Shown: in pieces, positions 61,988-64,000 of the stretch | How positions within the stretch are numbered: the first letter of the stretch is position 1 | Layout of the letters: each line of letters opens with the position of its first letter | Source: Clitoria ternatea | Taxonomy: Eukaryota > Streptophyta > Magnoliopsida > Fabales > Fabaceae | Assembly: GCA_037962975.1 (NCBI GenBank) | Contig: CM075671.1 | Coordinates: 39,952,501 to 40,016,500, forward strand | Direction: 5' to 3' | Length of the DNA stretch: 64,000 bases | Translations under genes and position numbers: made by a program | The notes under the pieces: model-generated | What the model was told of the DNA's origin: nothing | Databases searched by the model: none | The model's input: only the letters and a program-made list of their open reading frames with translations

Positions 61988-62815
61988 AGGGCCATATAAA
62001 AACTATTTTTTAATTTCCAATAAAATATTTCTATAATTTAAATAACAATATGTATATTACTTGAAATTTTAAACCTTTGAAAGTATAGATGACTATAAAC
62101 TCGAGACTCTAACGATAACATGGTATTATTATATAATAACTAGAAATGTAGCAATAGTCCTAGTAGGCTACAATATTATCGACAAAATCTCTCATCAATC
62201 TCTCTCTTATATCTTACACATGTCTTTTCTCTATTCTATCTTGAAATTTGGTTAGAGGAAACTAAGCGTTAAAGGTGGAAATAATTAAGTCAAGCTAAAC
62301 TTTACAAGGCTTGAGCCCTTTGGTACTTAATAATAAGGCTTAGGTTTATCTCGTTACTTGATGTAGATTTTATTTATAGGTCTGGTCTATGCTACTTAGA
62401 AGTTTAAATTATCTTGATAGTATAAAGATTTGATTTGTATCAAAATCAATAAAAAAGCCAACAAACAAATATTAAATATTAATCATCTTAAATAAATAAA
62501 CCTTTAAAATGTTAACAACCTATATAAAATATATAATATTTAATTAATTATCAATTTTTCATATTAATGTTAATTTTTACATTTTAATCAAATAAATTTT
62601 ACTTTATATACATAAAATGTCAAGGTTGAATTGCTTACATGACAATCCATGACGTCAATATAAAAAAACTATACCGACAATGTATTTAAATCAAATTCTA
62701 AAGTTAAAAGTTGTTCAGTAAATATTTTTTAAAAATCTTTAGTTTTATTAAAAATTCAACTTAAGGACTAATTTTACAAATTATCTTTAAATCTAAGGCT
62801 TCATTTGGTGTAAGA
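61988..62815. other. AT-rich spacer with a diverged hAT-end-like patch
   Basis: Around 62270-62340, GTGGAAATAATTAAGTCAAG then CTTTACAAGGCTTGAGCC loosely resembles the left end of the neighbouring hAT. No gene. Confidence 0.35.
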
Positions 62816-62816
62816 A

Positions 62817-64000
62817 ATTGACGACAATGGTGGTGGTGACGATGATGGTGGCGGACACAATGATGGTGGCGACAATGACGACAACAATGGTGGTGGTAGT
62901 GATAAAAATGGTGTCGGCAATGATGGTGTTGACAATAATAGTGATAGTGGTGGTGATGACTATGGTGGTAGCGATGATGATGTGATGGTGACAATGACTA
63001 TGGCAAAGGTGGCGACAATTATGGTAGTGGTAGTGGTGACAACGATGCTAGTGTGATGGTGGCAGCGATGATGACAATGGTGGCAAGTGTGTGAATGTGG
63101 TGGCAATAGTGGTGGCAGCAATGACAATTATGGTAATAGTAGTGGCGATGACAGTAGTGGTGGCAATAGTGATAGTGTGATAGTGGCAACAACAATGGTG
63201 GTGGTTGTGTTGGTGGTAGTGGCAATGATGGTAATGGTGATGGTAATGGTGGCGGTGGTGACAGTAGTGGCGACTGTGATGATGGCGACAATAATGACGG
63301 TGATTGTAGTGGCGATAGTGGTAATGATGACAATGGTGGTGGTGGTGATAGTGGTGGTTGCAATGATGGTGTTGGTGACGATGATGACAATAGTGGTGGT
63401 AGTGGTGATAATTGATTATGATGAGGACGATGGTAATGATAGTAATCGTGGTGGCGAAGACAGTGATCATGGGGACGATAGTGATGAGGGTAACGATAAC
63501 GATGGTGGCAATAGTGATAGTGTGATGGTGGCAAAAATACTGGTGATGATTATGGTGGTGGCAGCGGCGATGATAACAATGATGAAATGGGTGGTAGGGA
63601 TTGTGATAGTGTGATAGTGGCAGTGGTGATGGCGATGACAATGGCGATGAAGGTGATGGTGGTGGTAGTGATAATGGTGACAGTGGTGACGACAATAATA
63701 GTGGCGTGGATGGTCATGGTGGTGGTAGTAGGGATGATAATGCCAAAGGTAGTGGCAATAATAATGGTGGTTACGATGATAACAGTACGGTGGTGTTAGT
63801 GATAGTGGCGTGTTGGAGGCAATGATGATGGTGGCAAAAGCGATGACGACGGCAATGAGGGTTTCGACGATGATGCTAGTGGTATTGGCGGGGAAACAAT
63901 AGTGCTAAATATGGCAATGTTGATAAGGATGATGAACATAGCGGTGGTAAGTGAGGGTTTCGACGATGATGCTAGTGGTATTGGCGGGGAAACAATAGTG
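62817..64000 (+). repeat. GTN/GAN trinucleotide array, running off the window
   Basis: Over 1.1 kb of imperfect GGT, GAT, GTG, GAC and AAT triplets with few interruptions. Open frames in it on both strands (valine/methionine/aspartate-rich one way, histidine/proline/serine-rich the other) are low-complexity consequences of the repeat. Higher-order structure: the segment from 63856 (TGAGGGTTTCGACGATGATG...) recurs at 63952, a 96-base (32-triplet) period. Confidence 0.9.

Noticed and set aside
62761..63799. Long frames (up to 215 codons) on both strands
   Set aside because: Same reason: low-complexity triplet array, no domain, opposite strands equally open.

Overview
The window is plant nuclear DNA from a dicot and most likely a legume. 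It is AT-rich, loaded with degenerate transposable elements, and carries one gene I can reconstruct completely. That gene is a MIKC-type MADS-box transcription factor of the AGL17/ANR1/AGL16 clade. A phaseoloid legume is my guess, from the overall resemblance of the LTR sequences and the MADS protein; I could not test it.

Layout. 1-6.5 kb: remnants of Ty3/gypsy elements (LTR-like blocks in both orientations and a minus-strand integrase C-terminus). 7.5-10.4 kb: a dead hAT transposase gene. 10.4-19.4 kb: intergenic DNA with one Stowaway MITE, a TC microsatellite beside a possible cryptic gene start (13.6-14.2 kb), and a minus-strand gag-like retroelement relic (17.2-18.5 kb). 19.5-46.6 kb: the MADS gene on the minus strand. 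Its eight coding exons total only 678 bp but are spread over 26.7 kb, because introns 1, 2 and 3 are about 15.8, 5.0 and 4.8 kb. Those introns hold a whole degenerate Ty1/copia element, a Mutator-like element with a hAT element nested in it, several MITEs, a LINE scrap and a long CAN-triplet array. 46.6-53 kb: promoter side of the gene, then a minisatellite beside a gypsy integrase scrap, AT-rich DNA, and a complete hAT MITE with target duplication. 53.2-62 kb: a large hAT element whose transposase pseudogene was split by a 2.8-kb solo LTR. 62.8 kb to the end: a long GTN/GAN triplet array.

MADS gene. Splice junctions, phases and exon lengths (182, 79, 62, 100, 42, 42, 155 and 16 bp) match the MIKC pattern and give a 225-residue protein with MADS, I, K and C regions, ending in a TKLGLQL motif. 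The striking point is exon 6. The sequence just past its 42-bp form still encodes a second coiled-coil repeat, but with an in-frame TGA. A good donor exactly at the 42-bp boundary would splice the stop out and keep frame. Either the locus depends on that shorter exon, or it is losing function.

I found no new multi-gene system. The rest of the interest lies in nested transposons with readable target duplications, tandem repeats inside the MADS introns, and a few unassigned segments. There is no CRISPR array or rRNA, and no tRNA I could support.
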